The notes beneath the pieces are model-generated. The model saw nothing but the letters and a program-made list of their open reading frames with translations, searched no databases and was not told where the DNA came from. From NCBI GenBank assembly GCA_015680685.1, contig MNCI01023402.1, positions 1 through 61,412 of the forward strand: DNA of 61,412 bases. Reading direction: 5' to 3'. Numbering within the stretch: position 1 is the first letter of the stretch; each line of letters starts with the position of its first letter. The position numbers were made by a program, and so were the translations under genes. The stretch is from Gnetum montanum. Its lineage: Eukaryota; Streptophyta; Gnetopsida; Gnetales; Gnetaceae. Shown here one piece after another: positions 45,893 through 56,559 of this stretch.

Positions 45893-46860
45893 ACTAATGT
45901 GTTTTGTGATTGTACAGATTTGCTACTCCAGGAAGGATGGCAAAGACGTTTTAGTAGAAGGTTAAGAGGCTATAATATTACCAATAATTACCTTACTACT
46001 GTTGAAGCAGACCAGTATAGAACTGACCATAGGTTCCAATGGAATCAGTTTTGTACCATTAACAAAAATCTCCAAGTTTGGACTAGTGTAACCCGTGCAT
46101 CCTATGGTAAACAACAAGCCAATGGTTCTTGGGATAAAGTAGCCCTAAAAACCTTGATTAATTTTAGGAATCTTGATTTTGAGTATGTTTACCCGCAGTC
46201 TATCTATGATTGACCATTATACCATCCAAACCCATATCATGTTTATCACATTAACTTTGATTTTGGTTGTAGACAACATGACTCTTTTTAGGTATGGTGG
46301 AACAAGTTCAACTGATTGACCATTATACCATCCAAACCCATATCATGTTTATCACATTAACTTTGATTTTGGTTGTAGACAACATGACTCTTTTTAGGTA
46401 TGGTGGAACAAGTTCAACTGTACTCCGCAGTATTTTCCTGAATCATTTCCCAGAAATTTAATAAGGACCATTCAACAAGAAGAAAATGGTAGATTTCGAT
46501 ACTTTTCAAGTATTCAGTCTATTACATGGCATTTTCTATATAGAGATACAGATGCTCCTGCCTATTTCCTGACATCAACATTTAGTCGTCGCCTTGATTA
46601 TCATAACCCTTGGTCATATGCATGGTTCTAAGATATCTACACGGAAATGGATGTCGACATCATTGAGCATTGTAGGAGACATGGATGCTATCCACTCACC
46701 CTTGAGCTATATCATCCAATCCAAAATATCGTCGCCTCCAGGAACTAAGTGGGGTCCATATGCACAAATTCCTACTGCATGATGATCCATACATGGGAGA
46801 AGAACATGAAGAATTTGAAGAATATAAGGACAAGACTAATGAAGAATCAACTAAGGCCAG
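45893..46860 (+). pseudogene. Downstream viral reading frame of unknown function
   Basis: Directly after the RNase H stop, the same frame continues for 104 codons (to 46,213), then on in disrupted frames to about 46,860 with aromatic- and Tyr/Asn-rich protein-like sequence. In several caulimovirids the position after reverse transcriptase holds the transactivator/inclusion-body gene, but I see no motif that would prove this. A 108-bp exact duplication interrupts it. Confidence 0.5.
46205..46420. repeat. Exact 108-bp tandem duplication in the viral copy
   Basis: 46,205-46,312 and 46,313-46,420 are identical. The length is a multiple of three, so downstream phase is unchanged. Perfect identity within decayed sequence suggests a recent event or a joining error. 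Confidence 0.85.
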
Positions 46861-46899
46861 ATGTTCGTTCCATAATTAAAGTCATGTAAATTATTATTG

Positions 46900-47065
46900 T
46901 CTAGTGTCAGTCTATAATCTATTCCAATTGGATAAGTGTGATGTCCTGTCAATCGTCTAGAACCCTAGCTGCATCAGCCTTGAGTTCATCCTTATCGTAA
47001 AGGCATCTCTAGATGGCCTTGAGAATCCTATAAATAGCTTGCTCTTCCAAGAAGGAAATATCATC
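46900..47065 (+). promoter_or_regulatory. Putative pregenomic RNA promoter of the pararetrovirus
   Basis: TATAAATA lies at 47,029-47,036 in a CCTATAAATAGC context, about 170 bp after the last viral reading frame. This is where caulimovirids place the 35S-type promoter. A start near 47,065 would be expected. TGAC/GTCA-type words lie upstream (near 46,880 and 46,950), but no complete as-1-like element is clear. Confidence 0.5.
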
Positions 47066-47153
47066 AGAGAAATCCTAAGTGAAGCGCATAGCTCCTTAAA
47101 AGCATTCTTGATAAACATTCCCTTCTTGCCATTGTAAATCCTGGTGTGTTTGC

Positions 47154-47159
47154 AATAAA
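47154..47159 (+). terminator. Putative pararetrovirus poly(A) signal
   Basis: AATAAA in the context TTTGCAATAAAGAGC, 118 bp after the TATA box. In caulimovirids the signal lies shortly downstream of the transcript start and is bypassed once, giving a terminally redundant RNA. The spacing here fits that scheme. Confidence 0.5.
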
Positions 47160-47199
47160 GAGCTTCATTTCATACAGCTGTTGTTCAAATTGTGTGAAA

Positions 47200-48234
47200 T
47201 GTTGTGTGCGCTCAAAAACATGATTAATTATGTAAATCCCTAGAACTTGAATCTGCATAGATAAAGTTCAAAGATGCACAAATTGGAACAATTTGTGGTG
47301 CTAAAAAGTGAAATCCAAGAAAAATTTAAAAGGCAATAGAAGGGGTAAATTTTTTACTTAGTACAATTTGATGACAATTGCTTGCAAAACCAATCAATTT
47401 TTTTTTTTTGGCGTAAAAAATGAAATCACCACATTCAACATATTTTTTGATATGATCAACTTTATATATATGATTTCAAACCACACCATCTAAGGGAAAA
47501 GTACCAAAGGAAGCCCCTTCCAATACAATTTTTAACATGTTTTATTAAAAGTTAAATGTTGGGGCATCATGAAAAATATGATTTCATGATGTTGATGCAT
47601 TGTTTAAGATCCCTTGTATATAATGTACTAGTGTATTAAACTTAGATTTTCAAACTTGAAAACAAGTACATTACTATCATTCCAAAAAAATAGTCCCTAG
47701 AAATAGAATGACAAGTGATAACTATATAAATCCTCTTAACATTCAGAGAACACAAACTTCCATTGAGAGTATACTTCCATTGAGAGTATACAGAAGGCTG
47801 GTGAAAGTAAAGAAAGCACTACAAGAACATTATTCCAAAGGACAGTCCTTAAAAATGGAACCGCTAGTGATAAACATATGGACCCTAGAGATGGAACTAC
47901 ATGTGATAACTATATGGACCCCTTTTAACATTCACAAAACACAAAACTTCCATTTTAAAGGTAAGCAGAAACCCTGTCGTGGTGAGGAATTTTAATCAAC
48001 GAATTTTTAAGCATTTTAGAGATACGGGAATTAGTAACCAGGCACACAATTATGTGCAGAACTTCAATGGATTCATCCATACGAAATAGGAAATTTAATA
48101 GGAATGGCCAGGCAGTTCTGCTAGTTCAAAGGCTAAGCTTTGAAATACCAGCAAAACAACTGGACCAACAAAAGTCCGGCTAAAACTTCTGCAAAAGTCT
48201 GGACCAGAAAAATGCGTCTTTCGCTCAAAGTGGA
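47200..48234. other. Flank between the viral copy and the PFK fragment
   Basis: Mostly AT-rich. The word cttccattgagagtata is duplicated at 47,757-47,791. A 95-codon plus-strand open stretch (47,708-47,995) has no recognisable features. Might include viral leader sequence, but no primer site is seen. Confidence 0.4.
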
Positions 48235-48624
48235 TCAACAAAAATCAGGCTGACCAGTAGATGTTAAGCAACGATGCCACATCCGACTGTTTGGATCAAC
48301 CTGTCTTGGGTGAGTAATAACTTCACGGATTGGAAGGTACACATAATGGGTATTACGGATTCCTACAGTTATACCACTGAATCCAGCAAAAGCTCCATGA
48401 ACCTGCGATTTTTTACAACAAATATGGCTAAGTAAGAAACTGTTAGCAAATTGGTATGTAGACATGGTACATGGAATCGATGCAGAGTCTTACTGCATTT
48501 TGGCTTTCAAAATTGTGCACAGGATTCCATCTGCTGCATTTGCACGGCAGGCACGGATCATATAAGTTGGATCAGTATACTTCACATCTGCAGGCTGACC
48601 CATTTCTCTAAAATGTTTCCTGAT
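48235..48624 (-). pseudogene. ATP-dependent 6-phosphofructokinase, last two exons (gene fragment)
   Basis: Exon 48,624-48,494 reads IRKHFREMGQPADVKY and DPTYMIRACRANAADGILCT, preceded by acceptor TTTCTAG and followed by donor GCA|GTAAGA. The last exon, 48,402-48,235, after CGCAG, reads VHGAFAGFSGITVGIRNTHY, VYLPIREV and DPNSRMWHRCLTSTGQPDFC, then a stop. These are the conserved C-terminal segments of plant plastid-type ATP phosphofructokinases (fructose 6-phosphate to the 1,6-bisphosphate in glycolysis). Two extra bases before the family's 'QNA' shift the frame, and no upstream exons exist here, so it is a truncated pseudogene. A retained 91-bp intron indicates DNA-level copying. Confidence 0.8.
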
Positions 48625-48639
48625 CTAGAAACCCATACC

Positions 48640-50570
48640 AAATCATTGTTTGTCACTGTTTCGTTTGGTGCCCAAACGACTCGTGATATAATTTCTTTTT
48701 GAAAAGAAAACCATATTTCCAACTTATGCTTTCATGAAATCATTATTTTAACCAGTCATATTTATCGCCCTTGCTGGGCCGTTTAGCAGCTGCGGCCCTT
48801 TGGCAGGCCAGCTGCCGCCGCTTGCTGGCTGGTCCGGCCGACCGGCCCTGTAAAAGGGTTATTTTATTAAATGTGCCTCGACCTTGCTGCTGTTGCCAGA
48901 AAACGCAGCTGCACACCAGATTGAGAAGACGATTCCATATTTGTAGCCACCATTTTGTTAAAAATTTATCCTTGTAGAATATACTTTGATTGAGCTACAA
49001 ATTTGAATCGTTTGATTTACGATTTTCCGAACGAAGGTGATGAGAAATTTAGGGCTTTCAAAGAAAAATATGTACTTGATTGTTTCATTGATAAACCTCT
49101 TCATTGGTAATAGGATCTCTAGATTTTAATCTAAATAAACTTGCCATATTTTTGTTAACTTTAATAAGCATTACAACTTCAAAATTTGGTCATTGATGTT
49201 GGAGCATTAAACTATTTAGTGATATGTTTTAGAGGTATGATAACTCAAACAAACATGGTATTTAGAATTCAAGTAGGTGTAACTTGAAGTGGTAATCCTT
49301 ATAATGCCAGTTAGACATTGAGTTAACTACTATTGTTAAATCCTTTGTCTACCTTATTAGATTAGCTTGTACTAATAAAATAAAGGTACAAGATATTTAT
49401 ATATCACAAAAAGTTGCAAATGGCTAGAAGAATTATACATAACAAATAACAAATGTATATATTATAATATTCGAACTTGCCCGTACTTATTAATGTGGAT
49501 CATACTTAAGGTATCATTATATTTTATTATACTTCTTCTAATGTATCCTATTGGCGATATGTCTTGAGAAATTCGACAAGATTTATTTCAAATAATTGTG
49601 CGACATGTACTCTTTGGATGCATAGTTTGGGGTTAAGGCCTTGATTAGGAATCTTAGAAAAAAATAGACCTTCAAAAATAGTTATTATTTGATGAATCCA
49701 TGTTCAAAACTCAAGTCCTACTTGTAATACTATTATTAGAAGCTTATTTTTTTTTATAAAAAAATTAGAAGCTATTTGACTATATATATTCCCAAGACAT
49801 TTCCAACATGATACTTTGGTAGATCATTGTCAAGTTAAGTCACTAATGGAAATTAAGCATAATATAAGCCTTTATATTAATTACATTTGATATTGACTAT
49901 GTCTTCTTATAGTCATTTATCATATGTGTTCAAAAAGTCCATATTAATCTTGGTGGAATGTTCCTTTGAAAAGAATGCTCATGCAAATCAAGGCAACCAC
50001 TTCGATTCATAGCATAAGTATAGGAAAATATGCCTTGTTCATGGATTGAAAGTTATTTTTCTTTCGAGACAAGGGCTAGAATGAGTGTTGAGATTCTTAT
50101 GGGTTCCATGCTATCTTAACCATCACTAAAGAACTACATGGCTATGATTTCTTGTTTATTACATCATAAGGATATTTAGGCTTGTAGAAAAGCTTTGTCT
50201 ATAATACTTAGATCACCACCTTTCCCTATAGAGTAAGGCTTAGGGTTGGATGCAGTAGAGTAGGAGTGTACTTTAGCTCTCTTAAGTGAAAGGTGTCTTT
50301 ATGTGTATGCTAGTGCTCCTGAGTATGTTATGTATGTTGTATTGGTTTGGTCGCTTATATGATAATAAAGGCATTCTTGTCATGCCCCTAACCAGACTAA
50401 CATGTGGCATGTGAGTTGTGTAATTATGTTGTACTTGTAAGTTCTTGAGGATGTTGAGGTGTAGTCCACCTTAGGTCTACTTTGAAACGTTTGGCTACTT
50501 TGGAACTTTTGGGTGATGCCAAGTGATGCTTCCCCATAGCAATGCTATTACACTTGGGATTGAAGCCAAG
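48640..50570. other. Intergenic sequence with one GC-rich patch
   Basis: A GC-rich stretch at about 48,775-48,850 with many CAGCTG/GGCC words contrasts with AT-rich surroundings. A plus-strand open stretch of 68 codons covers it without recognisable motifs. From 49,000 to 50,570 I see no gene or repeat boundary. Confidence 0.4.
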
Positions 50571-51204
50571 GTTTTGGTTCAAGCAGAAGACACATTCAAA
50601 TTATATTGCAAAGTAGTTACAAATGACAAATAAAATGCATAAAGAGAACTAAGTGACTAACTTATATTAACTATTCGCTAACTAAATTCTAATTGTTCCT
50701 AACACTAGTATCCGTTCCCACTTGGCGTACACATCTTGAACCAGTGCAATGCTGCTGGGATTACCAAATGCTAATCGTTACTGGGTTACCAAGCGCTACA
50801 TGCATGCTCGAAGCGGTCGTACTGAGTGCACTTAACTGAGAGAGTCAAGGGTTGAGAGAGAGATTAATTAACTAGGAAAGCATTAAACATTCAACAATAA
50901 TTAATTACTAATTAGCTTAGTCTGTATGCTGCAAGGTTTATCATAAAGTGTGTCTTTATTGTCGTACACAAATGTGTGCTTAGGTACAATTTGCTCAGAT
51001 AAAGATCCATTCACTCTATGACTCCTACTATGAGCACACAGGAATTATTCTAACTCTAGAATGGTAAAACTATAAGAGTTTGGCTAAGGGTCTAAGTCTA
51101 ACTAACTGGAACAAAGGGCGTCGCCTCTTATTTATAGAAGATGAGGCAGGACGCGATATTGTGTGGCAGATGCTATATCGCGTACGCAATATCACGGCTC
51201 ATCA
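50570..51204 (-). repeat. Truncated LTR of the Athila-like family
   Basis: Matches, reversed, the LTR at 56,560-57,376: shared gcgatattgcgta, a cctcatct.ctataaataagagg promoter and the 'gggattaccaa' core. Its U3 end is ...GGCTCATCA at 51,204. The U5 side is missing and there is no primer site, so it is a partial or solo LTR. The start is approximate. Confidence 0.65.
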
Positions 51205-51859
51205 GGCTTAAAGTTGTTTCTTGCTTACAAAATATACAAAGAGATAAAGAGAACATGAACTTACAAATGTTCCTTTACATTGAAAAAGGGTGTAGCAAAA
51301 GAAGATTACTCAAGATAGTAGTAGAAAATTACAATTTCAGAATTTCTTGCCACTCCAAAAAGCATTGAAAAAAGAACAGAACCAAATTTTGGAATGTTTT
51401 TGCATTGGGAATGCAAATGTATAGGAAAGCATGCTAAGTAGTGATGATAGAAGAGCTCAACTTGAAGTGAAACTATGAAAATTACACAGAATCATCAAAA
51501 TGTAATGTTCAACATGTTACAATTCACTATAAAAAATTACAAAAAACATACAAAAAAAGATTGGTAGAAAGTTTGTTTCTAGAAAGAGATTCCAATAACC
51601 AAAGGCTATTGTTGACACAGAAACTTTAGAAGACCCTTTCCTACAGGCTGCAGCTTTAACTATAGCCATTTTTGTTCTTCCTCAAATGTCTTTGGCTCTA
51701 CCCCTCATCCTACCCCTGTTTGCAAAATTTTATCTTAAAACGTGCATTCAAACAAAGCTACTCAAGAAACATATTAGCCTAATTCATATATAAATTTTAT
51801 CAAAAAAAAACCTAAATGAAGGGATCTTTTAGCTATTATAACAAAAAATGTATTATGAT
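51205..51859. other. Sequence without recognisable features
   Basis: AT-rich, with a 75-codon plus-strand open stretch overlapping the LTR edge (51,141-51,368). No motif, repeat boundary or RNA gene recognised. Confidence 0.4.
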
Positions 51860-52690
51860 TCACACCTCCTCTACCTCCGAGTCTAAGCTACCACAGGTGT
51901 AGAAGTTCACATTTTCGTTGCCATCGAGGCTGGTGTTTCCAGCATAGATGAGTGTGAGATTTGGATCTTCCAGTAGTAGTTCCTTAGAGTAGAGTGAGGT
52001 TTTGGCATACTCGTTGCCATCGACTAGCACCGTAATGGCTGGGAAGTCACGATCAAGAGTGTTAGCAACGATGGTCATGATCTAGGGCATGAGATTTGAG
52101 GTGATGTCAATGCTGTGTCTAGAGTTTTTGGTCAAGCAAGTGACAAAGATGTGGCAGTGGACTGCAATGGTGAAGGCACTGATGGTGATGTTGTTGGTGT
52201 AGTACTACTACAAGTTGTCACCAAGCGAGAGTGAAAGCATGTCAATGTTGTAGGATAGAGTGGCATCCATGGCCACAAGGATGTCGAAGATAAAGCAGCC
52301 ACAAGGATGTCGAAGCTAAAGCAGCCACAATCTCACCAGATATTGTAGATGACGATTCATGCAAGCCAAGCCATGCTATAGGTAATTTCATTGGCATAGT
52401 CGAGCATCCTGACGTTGACCATGGCATTTCCAGCAATTGTGTGATGACGTGTGCATATCATGGCCCTTGATGTTAAGTGAGGATGTAATAAGGGCCTACT
52501 AGCCTACTATCTTATTACTGCCTTGGTTGAAGAAGCACATGCTGATGAGCTTGTTATTGTAGTTGAAGCATAGGCCACCATCATAGGTGCCTTTCCAACA
52601 CTCCAGCGGAGCTCCAAAGTTGGCGTCATTGAAGCTGGTTTGGTTGGGCTAGGAAGCCTACAACAGTAGTTGTAGACGGAGATAGAGACA
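51860..52690 (-). pseudogene. Unidentified decayed protein-coding sequence
   Basis: The minus strand shows coding-like composition in one direction: a FNDANFGAPLECWKGTYDGG segment with LCFNYNNKLISMCFF near 52,600, and an open stretch of 72 codons (52,078-51,860) with LDRDFPAITVLVDGNEY and NTSLDGNENVNFYTCGSL. Stops and a 28-bp tandem duplication (52,274-52,330) break it. I do not recognise the family. Confidence 0.4.
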
Positions 52691-52699
52691 AAATGGAAA

Positions 52700-55600
52700 T
52701 GGAATTCTCATTCCCATTCCCATTCCCATTCTACATTTGGTTACATTTGGCCTTTTTATATATGTAGCGGGAATATGAAAAATTATGGCTCTTTGGTTCA
52801 CATTCTGCGCAACGGGAATACGAAAAGGTGTGGCTCTTCAATTCATGTTTTTTTCCATTTCATGGGATCTTACATGGTGCATGATGTGAACAACGTTACT
52901 TGGAGGACGACAAATCCACTACCCCCTCCCCTCCTATCCTATGAGATGAGTTTGCCTCTCAACCAAAATCATCAAGCTGTTCACATTATTTTGATCAATT
53001 ACTATTAGTTACCATGATGTTTGAAAATAGGATGTTGGAAAAATTTCAAATGGGCATTCCATGACTAATAAGCATAACTTCGAAAGTGCACAAGTTTTCG
53101 AATAATTAAAACCAAAGGTCTAATTTAGAAGATGACCAAGAAATATTAATGGATATGGAAATAGAAAAGTAGGAAAAATTAATGAAATGAATGAGAAGTA
53201 GTCGCAAAAGTATGCATAAATTTAGAGAAACCATCATTAATGTTCTAGAAGATGTGAAGTTTAGTTCAAAGCCATGATCAACAAAAGTTATGCAAGTGGG
53301 TCCTCCCCAAAGTAGGCTCCTGCCATAATGCCCTTGCATAGCCACTTCTAGAGATGCTTGTGGGCACCCTAGAAGTTAAATGTAGATAATGTCTTTGTTT
53401 CAAACAACATACAAATACCTTGATTAGTATGTTATACCATACTATATGAAACCATTGGGCTCATAATTGCATGCAGCAATGAGATGAATAATGGGATGAG
53501 AATGGATTGTAGAGATAGGGATGTAAGGTACTTAACCATGTTCGCAATAGGTTATTGTGTCAAGTAAGATTAAAATGACTAGCATACCTATCTGTCCGGG
53601 TTTCAAACCAAGTCCATACCATTAATAGTGACCTTGCATTGATGTGTTTCTTTCTGCTAACCACCATGAGTCCACAACAACCACAAAGAACAATCTTCAC
53701 TCCAAAAAGAAAAAAGAGAACAAGGAAGGAAGGGCCTTAGTTAGAGGGATGCCTTCAGGCATGGGTAACATGTCTTTCCAATCCCATAACTATTGCTTGT
53801 AGCTTGTTATTTTGTCTAAGGGATGTGCTTTGAATTCCCGTTATTGCTTCTTCTTTTTTTTGGATTTTATATTTTTATGATTTTTGATGGGAACCACACC
53901 ATGCAAATACTTTGGCTTCTTGTTATTGGTCGATAGTGGAGTGATGATGCATTTCATGAGGAGTCATAAACCACACAAAAGAAGTTAAGAAGAGAACTCA
54001 ACAAGTCCACTTAACCTCACACCCTTTGCCATTTCCACTTGGTTGTTTCCTCTTTATTCAGGGTACAATGATCATTGATTAATTTTAGTTTCATGAAAGA
54101 AGAGCCAAATTTCTTCCATGGTAGAAGACATTTTTATTTAGAGAACTAGAGGGATGGATGAGGTGGTCCCATTACTTTACACAATTACTTATCCAATCAT
54201 CTTGATAGCATAGCACAAAAACCCAACACATAGCATTGACTTTTGCATCATGACTTGGCAATATTATTAACAAAAACATAAAACATAAAGAAAATGACTC
54301 AAGAAAAGAGAAAAGTATAAAGAAATGGAAGATAACAAGAAATGGAAAACATATTAAGAATCATAAAATTTTGGAAAAAATAAGAAAATGATAAAAAATG
54401 GTAAAAAATGGTAAAAAACACTTATTAGTTCTTTAGGTAGGATGGAGCATCTCCCCCACGACTAAACTTATGGCTGCACATTTGCGAGATGGACCACACA
54501 ATCCCTTGGTTATACACCACTAGTTTCCCATCTATCATCATTATTGGTTCAATTAGTTGCGTGGTAGCACATCGAACAATGGTGCTAGTCTCATTTGGAT
54601 CGTTTGAAGACATATCTTCATCTAGACTTGAAGGTATCTTTATTTTAGGAGGTCTAGATGTGCTTACTTCTTCTTCTTGATTTTCTATTTAAATTCTTGA
54701 GTCTCTGTGTTTAATATCCTTTTTTGGTGTATAATCAAAGTGTAAGATATTTGTGTCTAAGTCCTTTGTTTGGTCCATTTTCTTAAGTCTAAAATTAATA
54801 AGTGGATCAATTGCTTCCATGCATCTTTGAAATAGTTCTATATTCTCATTTTCAAGCCACTGGGTATTTTTTGGTTTAGTAGCTACTACGTAGACTAGTT
54901 TTTTCTCACATACTTATTCCTTGGCTTTGTTATGGGTTGTGTTAATATTTTGAATTTTTGGCCCACAACTACACCCTTTACTATTAGTGATGCATGGATT
55001 TTTCTATCTCTCCATAATGATAGGTTTTTATTTCCATCCTATGTTAGAGTGGTAATGGTTGTTAGCTTTTGATATGATCAAGAGACATCGTTTTCAGAAG
55101 GAAGAATGTTGCACTAGATTGGCCTTGTGCAGGCTTCAATGTGCCAGTAGGTCTACAAGTATTGTGCTTATGTGAGGAAACTACCCTAAAGAAAGGATGT
55201 TTTCAAAGTTGTGGTTGAGATCTACTAGCATTATCATTTCCATGTATGTTTATAGCACAAGTGGCATTCTCTCATTAATATTGTGGTGCTGAACATTCTT
55301 GTGTTGCTGGCAATGACATATGATGGAGGGAAGTATGAAAATATTGAGGATATGATAGGGGATGAGAGGCATGAGGTGGTGATCATTTAGAAGATGTTCT
55401 AGGTTGATGATATTCAAGAGAGTCGTAGTAGTGATTTGAGGTAGAGGAAGTAGAACTAGTCGAGGAAATAGGTTGTTGAACATAATATCCATATGAGTTT
55501 GGCTAGAAGTAAGGGTAGTGTTGGCTTAATAATGGCCTTCCCCACGATTGTGGGTTTTGCCACTACAGTTGATAGTAGTTTTAAGGCTGATAAGAAGTCC

Positions 55601-56559
55601 CACTAAGATAGTACAGTTGGTTGTAGAATTGTCGATAATTACCTTATGAGAAAGATAATTTCCTAGGCATTTGCTTTTGTAACATGATTGGGCAATAGCC
55701 CTTTGGATGATCATATAGGCAGATGTCACATCCATCATTCTTTTTTGTGGTTGAGTCTATAGCCACTTCTCCTTCAACCATTTTTACTTTTTACCGATAA
55801 GTGTTTCTTCCTATTTCTTGGTTCTTTTTCCTCTTCTTGTTTTGATCACTTGATTCTTGTTGTGTTACTCCCTTCTCTATGGTTTTCATGCAAGTTGTAA
55901 CTTTGTTGTTCATTAACTCCCACATCTTATCTATCCTTGCTTCAAGCTCATCGATAGACTTTTGTATTGGAAAGGTTTGTTGTGAAATCACTTCATCGAG
56001 AGCTACCTCTTTTTCCTCATCATAGATATGGATCCCCTTATTTTGAAGATTTGGGTCCCAGTTATGTTCCTCTACATTCACTCATTTATGTAGCTCTCTT
56101 TCTTCTTTTGCCACCCACTTGATTAGCCTTTGTATATGATGGGATTTTAGTTTGGATAATCAACCTTGGGCATAAATCCCAAGGGTCTCCCATGTTTCAT
56201 TATGGAGCCCATCTATGATGTGGAAAAGTTTCTCTTTTTGAGAAAAATCATGGCTTGGACATCTATGTAGTAATGAATAGTATCTATCCAAGGCCACATC
56301 TAAGGGTTCATGATTTTTTTGCTTCCATCCTAGGATTTTTTTCTCAAGTTGGACACTCTTGCATAGGTTTGGTATTTTTTATTAAAGAGTTCTAGCATTG
56401 TGGACAATCAATGAATGGAATCAAGTTCCAATGATTTATACCAACTTTTAGCTGTCTATTAGTGTCCTAGGGAAGAGCTTAAGCTTTTGCCACTTACGTT
56501 CAATGTTTTGCAAGGCATAGGCATCATGAAAGGCTTGTAATGATGTTGTGGATCATAAT
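52700..56559 (-). mobile_element. Second Athila-like element, internally deleted
   Basis: Gag (56,559-55,100), the region after protease (about 55,050-54,700) and the 3' non-coding region (54,430-52,950) are present. Reverse transcriptase, RNase H and integrase are missing between about 54,700 and 54,430. The 3' region shares a block (cttagttagaggg then gcatgggtaacatgtctt, about 53,735) with the 28.63-kb part of the larger element. The gag start is cut at 56,560 by an LTR in the opposite orientation. Confidence 0.65.
55100..56559 (-). pseudogene. Athila-like gag (second copy)
   Basis: The minus strand gives an acidic and Gln-rich stretch with DEVISQQTFPIQKSIDELEA and RIDKMWELMNNKV (56,081-55,791), then zinc-knuckle-like DGCDICLYDHPKGYCPIML (about 55,725), then WQNPQSWGRP (about 55,545) and a Ser/Tyr/Pro-rich tail. 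The knuckle is better preserved than in the larger element. Confidence 0.7.

Larger units (their letters stand above)
41683..47180 (+). mobile_element. Endogenous pararetrovirus (Caulimoviridae), degenerate
   Basis: Coat protein, protease, reverse transcriptase and RNase H occur without any integrase, followed by another frame and a promoter/poly(A) region of pararetrovirus type. No LTRs flank it. The gene order and lack of integrase separate it from Ty3/gypsy. The layout with a fused polyprotein resembles endogenous caulimovirids known from gymnosperms and petuvirus-like members; the genus cannot be set without alignment. It is an integrated inactive copy: stops and at least one frameshift interrupt it, and no movement protein was found. 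Confidence 0.8.

Noticed and set aside
54393-54420. Short 'aaaatggtaa' repeats
   Set aside because: Low-complexity sequence in the gypsy 3' region; not a CRISPR-like or satellite array.
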